Source: HRBIN30 sp964534275
Lineage (GTDB): Bacteria > Desulfobacterota > Binatia > HRBIN30
Assembly (NCBI GenBank): GCA_964534275.1
Contig: CAZHQG010000004.1
Coordinates: 124,001-188,000 of the forward strand
DNA: 64,000 nucleotides
Direction: 5' to 3'
Under the pieces are notes generated by a model. It was given only the letters and a program-made list of their open reading frames with translations. It made no database searches and was not told where the DNA came from. The position numbers and the translations under genes were made by a program. The first letter of the stretch is position 1. Every line of letters starts with the position of its first letter. Below, in pieces: positions 27,124 through 36,051 of the stretch.

Positions 27124-28437
27124 ATGGTGGACTGGCGGGCCCGACTCGAAACGCTGTACTGGGCAGCCTTAGCCGCGGTCGAGCCGGAAGCATGTGTTGC
27201 TCGCGCGTTGGTCGTAGCAGACGCTTCGATTCAGTGGCTTGGCCCGGCAGGGGAAAAAGTACAGGTGCCCTTTCCCTTGTTGATCCTGGGAGCTGGGAAA
27301 GCGGCCGCTCGGATGGCTCGCGGTGTTTGCAAGCATCTGCCAGCAAAAAGTTACCGTGGCGCCGTGGTTGTGAACCCAGGGAACGAGGTTTGGGTCCCGG
27401 ACATCGAAGTCCTCGAGGCCAGTCACCCGCTGCCTGACGAACGCTCGATAGAGGCCGCCGACCGCTTCTTGGCGCTTTGCGATGCTGTGGACGCTGCTGG
27501 CGTGGTGTTCCTGCTGAGTGGTGGGGCATCGAGCTTGTTAGTCGCTCCGCGGCCGCCGCTAACCCTGGAGGAGAAGGTGGCCACGAATCGAATGTTGCTG
27601 GAAAGCGGTGCGAGCATCCACGAAGTGAACACCGTACGCAAACATCTCTCGCGGATCAAAGGCGGCGGATTGCTGCGTCGCCTGGCGCGTCCGGTGTTCA
27701 CCGTGGCGATTTCGGATGTCGTTGGCGACGATCCCGCAGTCATTGGCTCTGGGCCAACTGTGCCGGACCCAAGCACATTCGAAGACGCTGCCCAAGTTTT
27801 GAAGAAATTTGCCCTGTGGGGCGAGGCTCCCCGGTCGGTCCGCCATTTGATCGATCGAGGACTGGCTGGCCTCGAGCCGGAAACGCTCAAGCCGCACGAG
27901 CCAGAAGCGGCTTACAGTCACTATCGCGTGGTCGCCGCCAACAGGGACGCAAAACGAGCTGCAGCTGGCCAAGCATCAGGCTGGGGTTGGCACGTGGAGG
28001 TTCTCGATGCGCCGGTAGTCGGAGAGGCGCGGGCTGCCGCTGCCGAATTTGCTGCCCTGATTCAGGGTCGCCTCCGCGAAAACCCGTCAAGCGTCACGTG
28101 CGTAGTGGCGGGGGGTGAAACCACTGTCACCGTTCGGGGTAAAGGAAGAGGAGGGCGCAACCAGGAATTTGCACTAGCGCTCGCGCCCCTTCTAGACGGG
28201 TGGCCTGTAGCCGTACTCAGTGCTGGAACGGACGGAACTGACGGTCCCACCGATGCTGCAGGTGCGTTTGTGGACGGTACGACGCTTGTTCGCGCTCGCA
28301 ACCGAGGCATGGATCCGATGCGTTACCTGGATGAAAACAACAGTTACGAGTTCTTCGCCACGTTGGGAGACCTCTTTGTGACTGGTCCGACGGGCACCAA
28401 CGTGATGGATTTGCAGATCGCCGTCTTGTACCCTTGA
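27124..28437 (+). CDS. glycerate 2-kinase (DUF4147/MOFRL family)
   Basis: 437 residues. Phosphorylates D-glycerate to 2-phosphoglycerate in serine/glyoxylate metabolism. N-terminal DUF4147 shows LILGAGKAAARMARG, FLLSGGASSLLVAPRP and NTVRKHLSRIKGGGLLR. The C-terminal MOFRL domain shows GGETTVTVRGKGRGGRNQEFALA and SAGTDGTDGPTDAAGA. All hallmark blocks are intact. It lies 67 bases after the zinc-finger gene; a later gene pair in the window makes serine, so the context is consistent. Confidence 0.92.
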   Translation: MVDWRARLETLYWAALAAVEPEACVARALVVADASIQWLGPAGEKVQVPFPLLILGAGKAAARMARGVCKHLPAKSYRGAVVVNPGNEVWVPDIEVLEASHPLPDERSIEAADRFLALCDAVDAAGVVFLLSGGASSLLVAPRPPLTLEEKVATNRMLLESGASIHEVNTVRKHLSRIKGGGLLRRLARPVFTVAISDVVGDDPAVIGSGPTVPDPSTFEDAAQVLKKFALWGEAPRSVRHLIDRGLAGLEPETLKPHEPEAAYSHYRVVAANRDAKRAAAGQASGWGWHVEVLDAPVVGEARAAAAEFAALIQGRLRENPSSVTCVVAGGETTVTVRGKGRGGRNQEFALALAPLLDGWPVAVLSAGTDGTDGPTDAAGAFVDGTTLVRARNRGMDPMRYLDENNSYEFFATLGDLFVTGPTGTNVMDLQIAVLYP

Positions 28438-28488
28438 CCCCTGCAACGCGCAGCGCCGATTTGCGCAACATACTTTTGAGCGAACCCG

Positions 28489-29229
28489 ATGTACGGCTAT
28501 CTGACAGAGATATTCGCTTCTTTTCAGGGTGAAGGTGCCCACGTGGGAGAACGGCACCTGTTTATCCGGTTCGCTGGCTGCAACCTGCGTTGCCGTTACT
28601 GTGACACTCCCGGGAGCCTCGAACGGACACCCACGTGGCGGTGGCTGAAGCCCGGAAGCGAAACTGCAGAAATCCGCACCAATCCCGTAACGCCAGCGGA
28701 GCTCAGCGACGTAGTCGCTAGGTTCCTGTGCGATGAGCCGGGTTTGCAAATGATCGCGCTCACGGGCGGGGAACCCCTCATCCAGGCTCGTTTTCTCCGG
28801 CAATTTTTGCTCGAGTTTTCCCCCGGCTTGCCAGTGCTCCTGGAAACGAATGGCATGTTGCCAGATCAGCTTGCGCTCGTTTTGCCCGCCATCGATGTGG
28901 TGAGCATGGATGTCAAATTGCCGAGTAACAGCGGGGAACGGGAGTTTTGGGAGGCCCATCGGGACTTCTTGAAACTCGCGTCGCAGCGTGAGTGTTACGT
29001 GAAGGTCTTGGTCGACGAGCACACGGACGCTGCCGAGGTTCAGCGGGCGGCCGCGCTGGTACAGGAGCTGGCGCCCGCTGTGCCGCTCTTTTTGCAACCC
29101 ATTACCGATGAACGAGGCAGGCCGTCGATCATGACCGAGAGATTGTGCCGTTTGTTCGCGGTAGCGCGTAGCAAGCACGAACGGGTACGCGTGTTGCCGC
29201 AGGTGCACAAGCTTTTGGGAATTCCATGA
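28489..29229 (+). CDS. queE: 7-carboxy-7-deazaguanine synthase
   Basis: 246 residues. Radical-SAM step in 7-deazaguanine (queuosine/preQ0) synthesis, converting carboxy-tetrahydropterin to 7-carboxy-7-deazaguanine. N-terminal EIFASFQGEGAHVGERHLFIRFAGCNLRCRYCDT carries the CxxxCxxC-type cluster motif. ALTGGEPLIQ and ETNGML are SAM and substrate elements. QPITDERG is typical of the C-terminus. folE, an earlier step of the same pathway, is 1.2 kb downstream; queC and queD are not in the window. Confidence 0.93.
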   Translation: MYGYLTEIFASFQGEGAHVGERHLFIRFAGCNLRCRYCDTPGSLERTPTWRWLKPGSETAEIRTNPVTPAELSDVVARFLCDEPGLQMIALTGGEPLIQARFLRQFLLEFSPGLPVLLETNGMLPDQLALVLPAIDVVSMDVKLPSNSGEREFWEAHRDFLKLASQRECYVKVLVDEHTDAAEVQRAAALVQELAPAVPLFLQPITDERGRPSIMTERLCRLFAVARSKHERVRVLPQVHKLLGIP

Positions 29230-29297
29230 AGAAGAGCCGGCTTGGGTGAGGCATCGTCGTGCTCGCCCCGTGAGGCGAACAAGAGCCGAAAATTCTC

Positions 29298-29327
29298 TTG
29301 ACTTCGGCCTCCTGGGTGGCGTAGGGT
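29298..29327 (+). promoter_or_regulatory. possible sigma-70 promoter
   Basis: TTGACT at 29298-29303, an 18-base spacer, then TAGGGT at 29322-29327. The -35 element is good and the -10 element weak. It lies 68 bases before the pseudokinase-like gene. Confidence 0.25.
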
Positions 29328-29394
29328 AGCCGGCACGTGGACCCGCCTGCCGCAAGGTTTCCGGGTCGGTAGACCAACAAGGCAGCGTGCCGGG

Positions 29395-30414
29395 ATGGAA
29401 AACAGCATCGCCAAGGCGAAAACCAGCAAGAACGAAATCGTGGCTGCCTTTGGCTTGCCTGAAGTGCTCAAGACCCGGCGGCTGCGCGATTGTCCGCTGG
29501 GAACGGTGCTCATCGAAACAGCCCGGGGGATGTACATTGCCTCCCGTTGGGAGCGTACGGAACTTGAGCTCAAGCGGGCGGCACACTTCTGGACTTACAT
29601 GCGTAGGCATGGCCTGCCCGTGCCGGTCCCGGTGTCCGACCGTGCAGGCCGCCAATGGCTCGCCTTGCACCACGAGATCTGGAGTGTGCATGAAGTGAAG
29701 CGCTGGTGTTTGCAGCCGATGCAGAACGGCAACCTCCGGCATCTTGCCGCTGTTGGCCGAACGCTGGCGCGGTATCACTGGGCAGGGAAAGGCTACCGGA
29801 AAGGTAGTGAGGAGCGATTCAGTTGGGAGCGACTGCACCAGTTGTACCTCTGCGTGCGTTCCAGTGTACCCGCGCACCTCAAGCGTACGGTGCGTGTGCT
29901 CGACGAAGAATTCGAATTCCTGGGCAGCGCCCTGGAAGGGGCGAAGTTACCCCGGGGGCCCATTCTCGGGGAAGTGGGACCGGATCGTTTCTGCTTCGAC
30001 GGAAACGAAGTCGCGTTCGTGTTGCACTGCGAACCTGATCACCGCGGGCCGTTCTTGTTCGACCTTGCCCAAGCCGTGAACCGTTACTGCTTTCTCGGAC
30101 GGCGGTATCGCCTAGAGCCGTTCGAGGCACTCGTGCGGGCTTATGACAGGACCCGTCCGTTGGCGCTCGTAGAGTGGGACGCCTTCCCCAACCATCTTCG
30201 TTTCAGTGCCTTGCGAGGCGTTTGTATGGCCTTGCAGATGATGTCAGCCGACAACAGCGGAGCGCACGAGAAGTGGGAAGTGGTGTTCCAAGAGTGGTTC
30301 GAACGCCTGCGCGTGTTACGCCGAGAGTGCGAAGGCGGCCTTGGTGCGTTGCTGGTGTTCATGGCAACGGCCTACGATTATCGGAGATTGCATCGGCAGC
30401 GCGAGCGCGTGTGA
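29395..30414 (+). CDS. degenerate homoserine-kinase-II/APH-fold protein (probable pseudokinase)
   Basis: 339 residues. The order of blocks follows type II homoserine kinase (ThrB2/APH fold): FGLPEVLKTRRL, CPLGTVLIETARGMYI, RRHGLPVPVPVSDRAG, LAAVGRTLARYHWAGKGY, FLFDLAQAVNRYCFL, EALVRAYDRTRPL. The catalytic loop, normally HGDxxxxN, reads ILGEVGPDR (Leu191, Glu193, Arg198), and the Mg-binding Asp of the next strand is His211 (FVLHCEP). Catalysis therefore seems lost while the fold is kept. It lies between queE and folE on the same strand. It might bind a nucleotide or act as a regulator; this is inference. Confidence 0.7.
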   Translation: MENSIAKAKTSKNEIVAAFGLPEVLKTRRLRDCPLGTVLIETARGMYIASRWERTELELKRAAHFWTYMRRHGLPVPVPVSDRAGRQWLALHHEIWSVHEVKRWCLQPMQNGNLRHLAAVGRTLARYHWAGKGYRKGSEERFSWERLHQLYLCVRSSVPAHLKRTVRVLDEEFEFLGSALEGAKLPRGPILGEVGPDRFCFDGNEVAFVLHCEPDHRGPFLFDLAQAVNRYCFLGRRYRLEPFEALVRAYDRTRPLALVEWDAFPNHLRFSALRGVCMALQMMSADNSGAHEKWEVVFQEWFERLRVLRRECEGGLGALLVFMATAYDYRRLHRQRERV

Positions 30415-30472
30415 AACTGCCGAACGAACGCTTTGGTTGCTTCGCAGAACGTTTCCGTTAACGTTCCGAATC

Positions 30473-31039
30473 ATGAAGCAAGACCGGTCGCTCGAGCACG
30501 TGGTTGCGGAACTGCTGCACCTTCTGGGGGAGGACCCGAACCGCGAAGGGTTACGCAAAACGCCACAGAGGGTTGCACGAGCTCTCGCCTACCTGACGAA
30601 GGGCTACCACGAGGACCCGAAACAGGTCGTCAACAATGCCCTGTTTACCGAGGACTATTCGGAGATGATCGTCATGAAAGATGTGGATTTTTTCTCGCTT
30701 TGCGAGCACCACATCTTGCCGTTTTTTGGCCGTGCCACAATTGCCTACATCCCCCGCCACAAGATCATCGGTATCAGCAAACTTGCCCGCCTCGTGGACG
30801 TGTACGCACGGCGGCTCCAGGTACAGGAGCGAATGACCACACAGATCGCAAACACGCTGATGGAGGAGCTCGACCCCCTTGGTGTGGGCGTGGTTCTGCG
30901 GGCGGAACACTTGTGCATGCGGATGCGCGGCGTCGAAAAACAGAACTCCGTTGTGGTTACGAGCGCAATGCTCGGCGTGTTTCGCACCCACCAGGAAACT
31001 CGGGAAGAGTTCATGACTTTGGTCAATGGCTCGCGCTAG
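30473..31039 (+). CDS. folE: GTP cyclohydrolase I
   Basis: 188 residues. Makes 7,8-dihydroneopterin triphosphate from GTP for folate and 7-deazaguanine synthesis. Zinc ligands: Cys and His in FSLCEHHILPF and Cys in HLCMRMRGV. Other blocks: NREGLRKTPQRVARAL, IGISKLARLVDVYARRLQVQERMT, FRTHQETREEF. Complete and of normal length. Only 58 bases separate it from the gene in front. Confidence 0.95.
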   Translation: MKQDRSLEHVVAELLHLLGEDPNREGLRKTPQRVARALAYLTKGYHEDPKQVVNNALFTEDYSEMIVMKDVDFFSLCEHHILPFFGRATIAYIPRHKIIGISKLARLVDVYARRLQVQERMTTQIANTLMEELDPLGVGVVLRAEHLCMRMRGVEKQNSVVVTSAMLGVFRTHQETREEFMTLVNGSR

Positions 31040-31070
31040 CCAGGAGCGGAGCCACGCTCGATGGTGCACG

Positions 31071-31099
31071 TTGACAGCCTGGTTCGGTTTGACTATCGA
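31071..31099 (+). promoter_or_regulatory. sigma-70 promoter of the aminotransferase-serA-purA operon
   Basis: A perfect -35 TTGACA at 31071-31076, a 17-base spacer, then TATCGA at 31094-31099. Transcription starting near 31106 would give a leader of about 135 bases before the aminotransferase start at 31240. Confidence 0.5.
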
Positions 31100-31184
31100 A
31101 GCGCCACACATTGATTGGTCTGCACGACTGGCGTTCAACGTGGAATCGACCACGGGGAAGTGCTGACCTTCAGTGGGCCGTGCG

Positions 31185-31222
31185 CCTGGGCCTCTGAGCA
31201 GTAGAGGTTCAGGTTTTTTTTT
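31185..31222 (+). terminator. intrinsic terminator, probably a leader attenuator
   Basis: CCTGGGCCTCT (31185-31195) pairs over 11 positions with AGAGGTTCAGG (31203-31213), two of them G-U, around the seven-base loop GAGCAGT. Nine T residues follow (31214-31222). It ends 17 bases before the aminotransferase start and lies downstream of the promoter at 31071. It is therefore more likely an attenuator of the serine operon than the terminator of folE, though it could serve both. Confidence 0.7.
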
Positions 31223-31239
31223 GCGGGAGGAAAAGTACG

Positions 31240-32385
31240 ATGAAGCACTACTTGCTCGCTCCAGGACCGACACCCGTGCCAGCGCGCGTTTTGTTGGCGA
31301 TGGCACAGCCCATCATTCATCACCGCACGCCGCAGTTCAGTCAGATTTTCGCAGAGGCGAAAGCGGGGCTGAAATGGCTGTTTCAAACCCAGCAGGATGT
31401 TTTGATGCTCGCTGCCTCGGGTACGGGCGCCATGGAGGCGGCCGTGACAAACCTGTTCTCGCCGGGGGAAGAGGTGCTCGTGGTCAACGGCGGCAAGTTC
31501 GGCGAGCGCTGGGCCAAGATTGCTGCACGCTATGGACTGACGGTGCACGAAATTCGCGTGGAATGGGGCAAGGCGGTTCGGGTCGACGAGGTGGAGAAAG
31601 CCTTGCAGAATCACCCGGAGATCCGTGGGGTGTTCGTGCAAGCGAGCGAAACGTCGACGACGGTGGTGCATCCGGTTGCCGAGATTGCTGCGCTCACGCG
31701 AAAGCGGGAAACTTTGCTCATTGTCGACGGAATCACAGCGGTGGGCGTTTACGACCTACCGATGGATCGTTTGGGCATCGATGTATTGGTGACCGGTTCG
31801 CAAAAAGCGCTGATGCTACCTCCCGGGTTAGCGTTCATCGCTTTGAGCGAACGAGCATGGGAGCGCACGAAAACCGCCCGGTTGCCACGGTTTTACTTCG
31901 ATCTGGCAAAAGAGCGGGAAAATTTGGCCAAGGATACCACCGCATGGACCCCTGCCATCTCCTTGATCATTGGATTGCGGGAGGCGTTAGCGATGCTGCG
32001 AGAGGAGGGGTTGGAACGCGCGTTCGCACGCCAGGCGCGCCAAGCAGAGGCCACGCGAGCGGCAGCGCGCGCGCTGGAGCTCGACTTGGTCGCACCGGAG
32101 CATCCGAGTCCGGCAACCACCGGAATTTACGTTCCCCAAGGTGTTCCGGGAGGGAAGCTGGTTGCGTACTTGCGCGACCGCATGGGTGTGACGTTCGCGG
32201 GTGGGCAGGACCAGTTCAAAGGAAAAATCGTGCGAATTGCACACTTGGGCTTCATTGACACGTTCGATACCCTGGTCGCCATTGGCGCGTTGGAAATGGC
32301 ACTGAAGAAGTTCGGGCACGATGTTGCGCTTGGCCGCGGCGTTGGAGCTGCCGAGTCTGTGCTGATGCAAGGCTTGCCGGAGTGA
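31240..32385 (+). CDS. class V aminotransferase, serine/alanine-glyoxylate type
   Basis: 381 residues. GGGAGG lies before the start. PLP-fold type I: LLAPGPTPVP at the N-terminus, ASGTGAMEAAVTNL (cofactor phosphate), LLIVDGITAVGVYDLPMD (Asp), and GSQKALMLPPGLAF with the Schiff-base lysine. It starts an operon with serA (stop and start four bases apart). In several bacteria and archaea this family supplies the phosphoserine aminotransferase step in place of SerC, which is the most likely role here (inference from context). Serine-glyoxylate or alanine-glyoxylate activity is the alternative. Confidence 0.87.
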   Translation: MKHYLLAPGPTPVPARVLLAMAQPIIHHRTPQFSQIFAEAKAGLKWLFQTQQDVLMLAASGTGAMEAAVTNLFSPGEEVLVVNGGKFGERWAKIAARYGLTVHEIRVEWGKAVRVDEVEKALQNHPEIRGVFVQASETSTTVVHPVAEIAALTRKRETLLIVDGITAVGVYDLPMDRLGIDVLVTGSQKALMLPPGLAFIALSERAWERTKTARLPRFYFDLAKERENLAKDTTAWTPAISLIIGLREALAMLREEGLERAFARQARQAEATRAAARALELDLVAPEHPSPATTGIYVPQGVPGGKLVAYLRDRMGVTFAGGQDQFKGKIVRIAHLGFIDTFDTLVAIGALEMALKKFGHDVALGRGVGAAESVLMQGLPE

Positions 32386-32389
32386 AGCG

Positions 32390-33979
32390 ATGTTCAAAGT
32401 GTTGGTTGCGGACAAACTGGCAAAGCAGGGATTGGAGATTTTGCGTGCCTGCCCGGAGATCGAAGTCGAGGAAGCGGCCGGACTGAAACCGAAAGAGCTA
32501 CGTGAGAAAATCCGGCCTTTTCACGCCCTGATTGTTCGTAGCGGTTCGACCGTCACTGCCGAGGTGATCGAAGCGGCCGATCACCTGAAAGTGATTGGCC
32601 GTGCTGGAATTGGGGTCGATAACATCGATGTAGAAGCGGCCACGAGAAAAGGCATCGTGGTGATGAACACCCCTGCGGGCAACAATGTAACGACAGCCGA
32701 GCACACCATCAGCATGATGCTGTCGCTTGCGCGCATGATTCCTCAGGCCACAGCCTCCATGAAGGCTGGCAAGTGGGAAAAGAGCAAGTTTATCGGCTCC
32801 GAGGTCTTCAATAAGACGTTGGGAATCATTGGGATGGGGAATATCGGCACGTTGGTTGCCGAGCGTGCCCTCGGATTGAAAATGCGCGTCATTGCCTACG
32901 ATCCCTTTATTTCCCGCGAGGTCGCCCAGCGCCTCGGCGTGGAGCTCGCGCCCTTCGAAGAAGTCCTCGAGCGAGCGGACTTCATCACCATCCACACTCC
33001 TCTGACGAACGAGACTCGAGGGATGATCGGGGCGGCAGCGTTTGCTCGGATGAAAAAGGGGGTGCGCCTGGTGAACTGCGCCCGAGGTGGGATCGTGGAC
33101 GAAGCTGCTTTGCAACAGGCGATCGAGTCGGGAAAGGTCGCCGGCGCTGCCTTGGACGTGTTTGCGCAAGAGCCACCGCCGCCCGATCATCCGTTGCTGC
33201 GCTTGGAGCAGGTGATTTGCACTCCGCACTTGGGGGCAGCCACGGAGGAGGCGCAAGTGAATGTCGCTGTGGCCATTGCCCAGCAAATCGTGAATTTCCT
33301 CACGCGTGGCGTGATCCAAGATGCGGTCAACGTGCCGTCGATGAGTCCTGAGCTGCTCCAAGTCCTGTCCCCATATCTGACGCTGGCCGAAAAGCTCGGG
33401 AGTTTGCAGGGCCAGATGTTGACGCAAGCGCCGAAAGAGCTTGCCATCGAGTACGCGGGAGACATTGCGAACTACGACGTGAAACCCCTGACGCTCGCGG
33501 TACTGCGTGGCCTGCTGAATCGAGTGCTGGAGTCCAGCGTGGTGAACTACGTCAATGCAGGCACCATTGCACAAGAGCGCGGGATCCGAGTGGTCGAGGC
33601 GAAAACTGCACAGCCGAAGGGGTTCTCGAACCTTGTCACGGTAGCGGCCACTACCGAGAGCGGGGTGAACGTTGTTGCCGGGGCCGTGTTCGGTCAAAAG
33701 GTGGTACGCCTCGTGCGCATCAACAACTTTTTCCTTGATGCAGACCCCGAAGGATACATTTTGATGCTGCACAACCGGGACGTTCCCGGTGTGGTCGGTT
33801 CCGTCGGAACCTTGCTGGGTGAAGCAAAAATCAACATTGCCCGGTTGGAACTAGGCCGGGAACACGTCGGTGGGCTTGCGGTGTCGCTCGTGCACGTGGA
33901 CGACCCAGTGCCGGAAGTGGTCATGGAAAAGTTACGCCGCCTGCCCAACATCATTTCCGCACACTTGATTAAACTGTAG
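32390..33979 (+). CDS. serA: D-3-phosphoglycerate dehydrogenase
   Basis: 529 residues, the long form. First step of serine synthesis. Substrate domain at the N-terminus (LIVRSGSTVTAEVI). NAD domain with LGIIGMGNIGTLVAERAL, NCARGGIVDE, and the catalytic His in CTPHLGAAT. An intervening ASB domain (~315-450) and a C-terminal ACT domain (ILMLHNRDVPGVVGSVGTLLGE) imply serine feedback control. Second gene of the operon. Confidence 0.96.
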   Translation: MFKVLVADKLAKQGLEILRACPEIEVEEAAGLKPKELREKIRPFHALIVRSGSTVTAEVIEAADHLKVIGRAGIGVDNIDVEAATRKGIVVMNTPAGNNVTTAEHTISMMLSLARMIPQATASMKAGKWEKSKFIGSEVFNKTLGIIGMGNIGTLVAERALGLKMRVIAYDPFISREVAQRLGVELAPFEEVLERADFITIHTPLTNETRGMIGAAAFARMKKGVRLVNCARGGIVDEAALQQAIESGKVAGAALDVFAQEPPPPDHPLLRLEQVICTPHLGAATEEAQVNVAVAIAQQIVNFLTRGVIQDAVNVPSMSPELLQVLSPYLTLAEKLGSLQGQMLTQAPKELAIEYAGDIANYDVKPLTLAVLRGLLNRVLESSVVNYVNAGTIAQERGIRVVEAKTAQPKGFSNLVTVAATTESGVNVVAGAVFGQKVVRLVRINNFFLDADPEGYILMLHNRDVPGVVGSVGTLLGEAKINIARLELGREHVGGLAVSLVHVDDPVPEVVMEKLRRLPNIISAHLIKL

Positions 33980-33989
33980 TTAGAGCTGC

Positions 33990-35285
33990 ATGCCTGCTGT
34001 TGTCGTTGTCGGAGCCCAGTGGGGCGACGAGGGAAAAGGCAAAGTCGTCGACATCTTCGCGGAACATGCCGATGTGATCGCCCGGTATCAGGGCGGGAAC
34101 AACGCGGGGCACACCCTCGTGGTCGGCGGAGAGAAAACGGTACTGCACCTCGTCCCCTCTGGTGTTTTGCACCCCGGCAAGGTGTGCGTAATCGGCAACG
34201 GAGTGGTGGTCGACCCGGCGGTGCTGATCGAGGAAATCGAGCGGCTACAGCATCGGGGCTACTTGCTCGACGACCAACTTCTGAAGATCAGCGATCGCGC
34301 GCACTTGATCATGCCGTACCACCGGGCCATCGATTTGGCGCGCGAACGCCTTCGCGGAGAAGACCGCATCGGCACGACAGGTCGCGGGATCGGCCCCACG
34401 TACGAGGACAAGATGGCCAGAATCGGTATTCGCTTTGCCGATTTGCTGGACGAATCGTCGTTTCACGATTTACTGCGGAACACGCTGGCCGAGAAGAACG
34501 CGTATATCCGCGCCTTGTTGCAAGAGGAGCCGTTTGCGTTCGACGCGATTCACGAGCAGTACTCCCGGTACCGGGAGCGGCTGGCGAAGTATGTGACCGA
34601 TGTGAGTGTGTACCTCGCGCAGGCGCTGTCCAAAGGCCAGCGTTTATTGTTGGAAGGCGGTCAGGGCACGATGCTCGACGTCGACCACGGGACCTACCCA
34701 TTTGTGACGTCGTCGAACACCGTGGCCAGCGCCGCATGTACGGGCGTGGGAATTCCGCCCGGGCGCATTTCCTGTGTGGTAGGCATCGTCAAGGCGTACA
34801 CGACGCGGGTCGGCAGCGGTCCGTTCCCCACCGAGTTGCACGACGCAACCGGGGAGAAGTTGCGGCAAGATGGGGACGAGTTCGGTGCCACGACCGGCCG
34901 TCCGCGCCGCTGCGGTTGGTTCGACGCGGTCGTCGTCCGCCACGCTGTGCGGATCAACGGCATCCAAGGGCTGGCGCTGACGAAGATCGATGTGCTGACC
35001 GGAATCGACCCGATCCGGATCTGTGTGGCGTACGAGTACAACGGCCAGCGCTACGAACACTTTCCTGCGAGCATGCAGGTGCTGCGAAATGCCCAGCCAG
35101 TGTACGAGGAACATCCTGGTTGGAACGAGCCACTCACCAGTGCACGCACAATCGAGGATTTGCCACGGAATGCTCGCCGGTACATTCAGAGACTCGAGGA
35201 ACTCACGGAAACCCCCATGTACCTCATTTCGGTCGGGGCAAACCGAAACGAAACCATTTTGCTGCGCAACCCCTTCCACAGTTGA
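33990..35285 (+). CDS. purA: adenylosuccinate synthetase
   Basis: 431 residues. Joins IMP and aspartate using GTP in AMP synthesis. P-loop-like VVGAQWGDEGKGKVVD, NAGHTLV, TGRGIGPTYEDK, LLEGGQGTMLDVDHGTYPFVTSSN and TTGRPRRCGWFD are all intact. It starts ten bases after the serA stop and so belongs to the same transcript. This links serine and purine supply. Confidence 0.97.
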   Translation: MPAVVVVGAQWGDEGKGKVVDIFAEHADVIARYQGGNNAGHTLVVGGEKTVLHLVPSGVLHPGKVCVIGNGVVVDPAVLIEEIERLQHRGYLLDDQLLKISDRAHLIMPYHRAIDLARERLRGEDRIGTTGRGIGPTYEDKMARIGIRFADLLDESSFHDLLRNTLAEKNAYIRALLQEEPFAFDAIHEQYSRYRERLAKYVTDVSVYLAQALSKGQRLLLEGGQGTMLDVDHGTYPFVTSSNTVASAACTGVGIPPGRISCVVGIVKAYTTRVGSGPFPTELHDATGEKLRQDGDEFGATTGRPRRCGWFDAVVVRHAVRINGIQGLALTKIDVLTGIDPIRICVAYEYNGQRYEHFPASMQVLRNAQPVYEEHPGWNEPLTSARTIEDLPRNARRYIQRLEELTETPMYLISVGANRNETILLRNPFHS

Positions 35286-35426
35286 AGAGAGGGCCACGCG
35301 CACCGTTCGGCCCGGGAGCCGCAGATCGCCACGGGCAGGTGGCCCCGGCTGAAGCGTCCGCCTTGGTAAGTTTTTCTCTTGCTTGCGGCCAGGATGTGGC
35401 GGATAAAGATCGCCGGTGGGGGAGCC

Positions 35427-35651
35427 ATGGACAAACGATTTGGGATTCTACAGGGCCAAAGCCGGCGATTCAGGGATGTTGAACGGCGCATTCTGCAACT
35501 CCGATATGGTGGCTGGTCTCGGTGCCGGAGCTACCGGGAGGTCGGGGCGTTACTTGGCTTGTCGCCGATCGAGGTGCGCCGGTTAGAACGGACCGCCTTG
35601 GAACGGTTGCGTCACGTTGGGAGCCCGCAACTGGTGTGGGACGAAGCGTAG
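35427..35651 (+). CDS. stand-alone sigma-70 region 4-like protein
   Basis: 74 residues. The start at 35427 follows GGTGGGGGAG. The sequence VERRILQLRYGGWSRCRSYREVGALLGLSPIEVRRLERTALERLRH matches sigma-70 region 4 (-35 recognition helix-turn-helix: 'ERrILqLRYG...tleEVG..lGvs...VRqiE..AL.kLR'), with the loop length changed. No region 2 or 3 is present. It could act as an anti-sigma-like or architectural protein, or be a relic. It lies 141 bases after purA. Confidence 0.7.
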   Translation: MDKRFGILQGQSRRFRDVERRILQLRYGGWSRCRSYREVGALLGLSPIEVRRLERTALERLRHVGSPQLVWDEA

Positions 35652-36051
35652 TCGGGCTCTGATTGACGCGACTTCTCCATTGCTTCGCAAGGGGAAATCG
35701 CGACGGACGTTACGGAGCGCGTGCGGACATCGGGTCGGAAGGCCCCGGATCGTGGGCTTAGTGGATACCACAGCTGCGCTTCCAGAGGTGCGCGCGACAA
35801 TGCTCTTGAGAGCAGGGGGTGTGTGCGCGTGTTCTGCCTAGGCGTGGTCTTGTAGCTCTTGTTCGGACGAATGAACGAAACAAGGGCGCGGACAATCCGG
35901 AGTTCGCGACCTGGGGTGGCTTGTGCACCGGTTGGGTGACGAAATACCTGTCCTTGAACGAAACTCCCACCCCACGGGCGGTCAACGCGGGTTTGTAACA
36001 GATCGCTGATTCGATGCGGGATCCCGCGGAAGGTTGCCGCCCCTGCGGTAG
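35652..36051. other. convergent intergenic region, no gene seen
   Basis: About 400 bases between convergent genes. No terminator with a T-run and no supportable reading frame. Confidence 0.4.

Noticed and set aside
31185..31222. Hairpin and T9 tract read only as the folE terminator
   Set aside because: It lies 146 bases after folE but 17 bases before the next gene and behind a consensus -35, so an attenuator is favoured, though not proven.
34019..35482. 487-codon frame overlapping purA in another frame
   Set aside because: purA is complete with all motifs; the other frame is arginine-rich and a by-product of GC-rich third positions.
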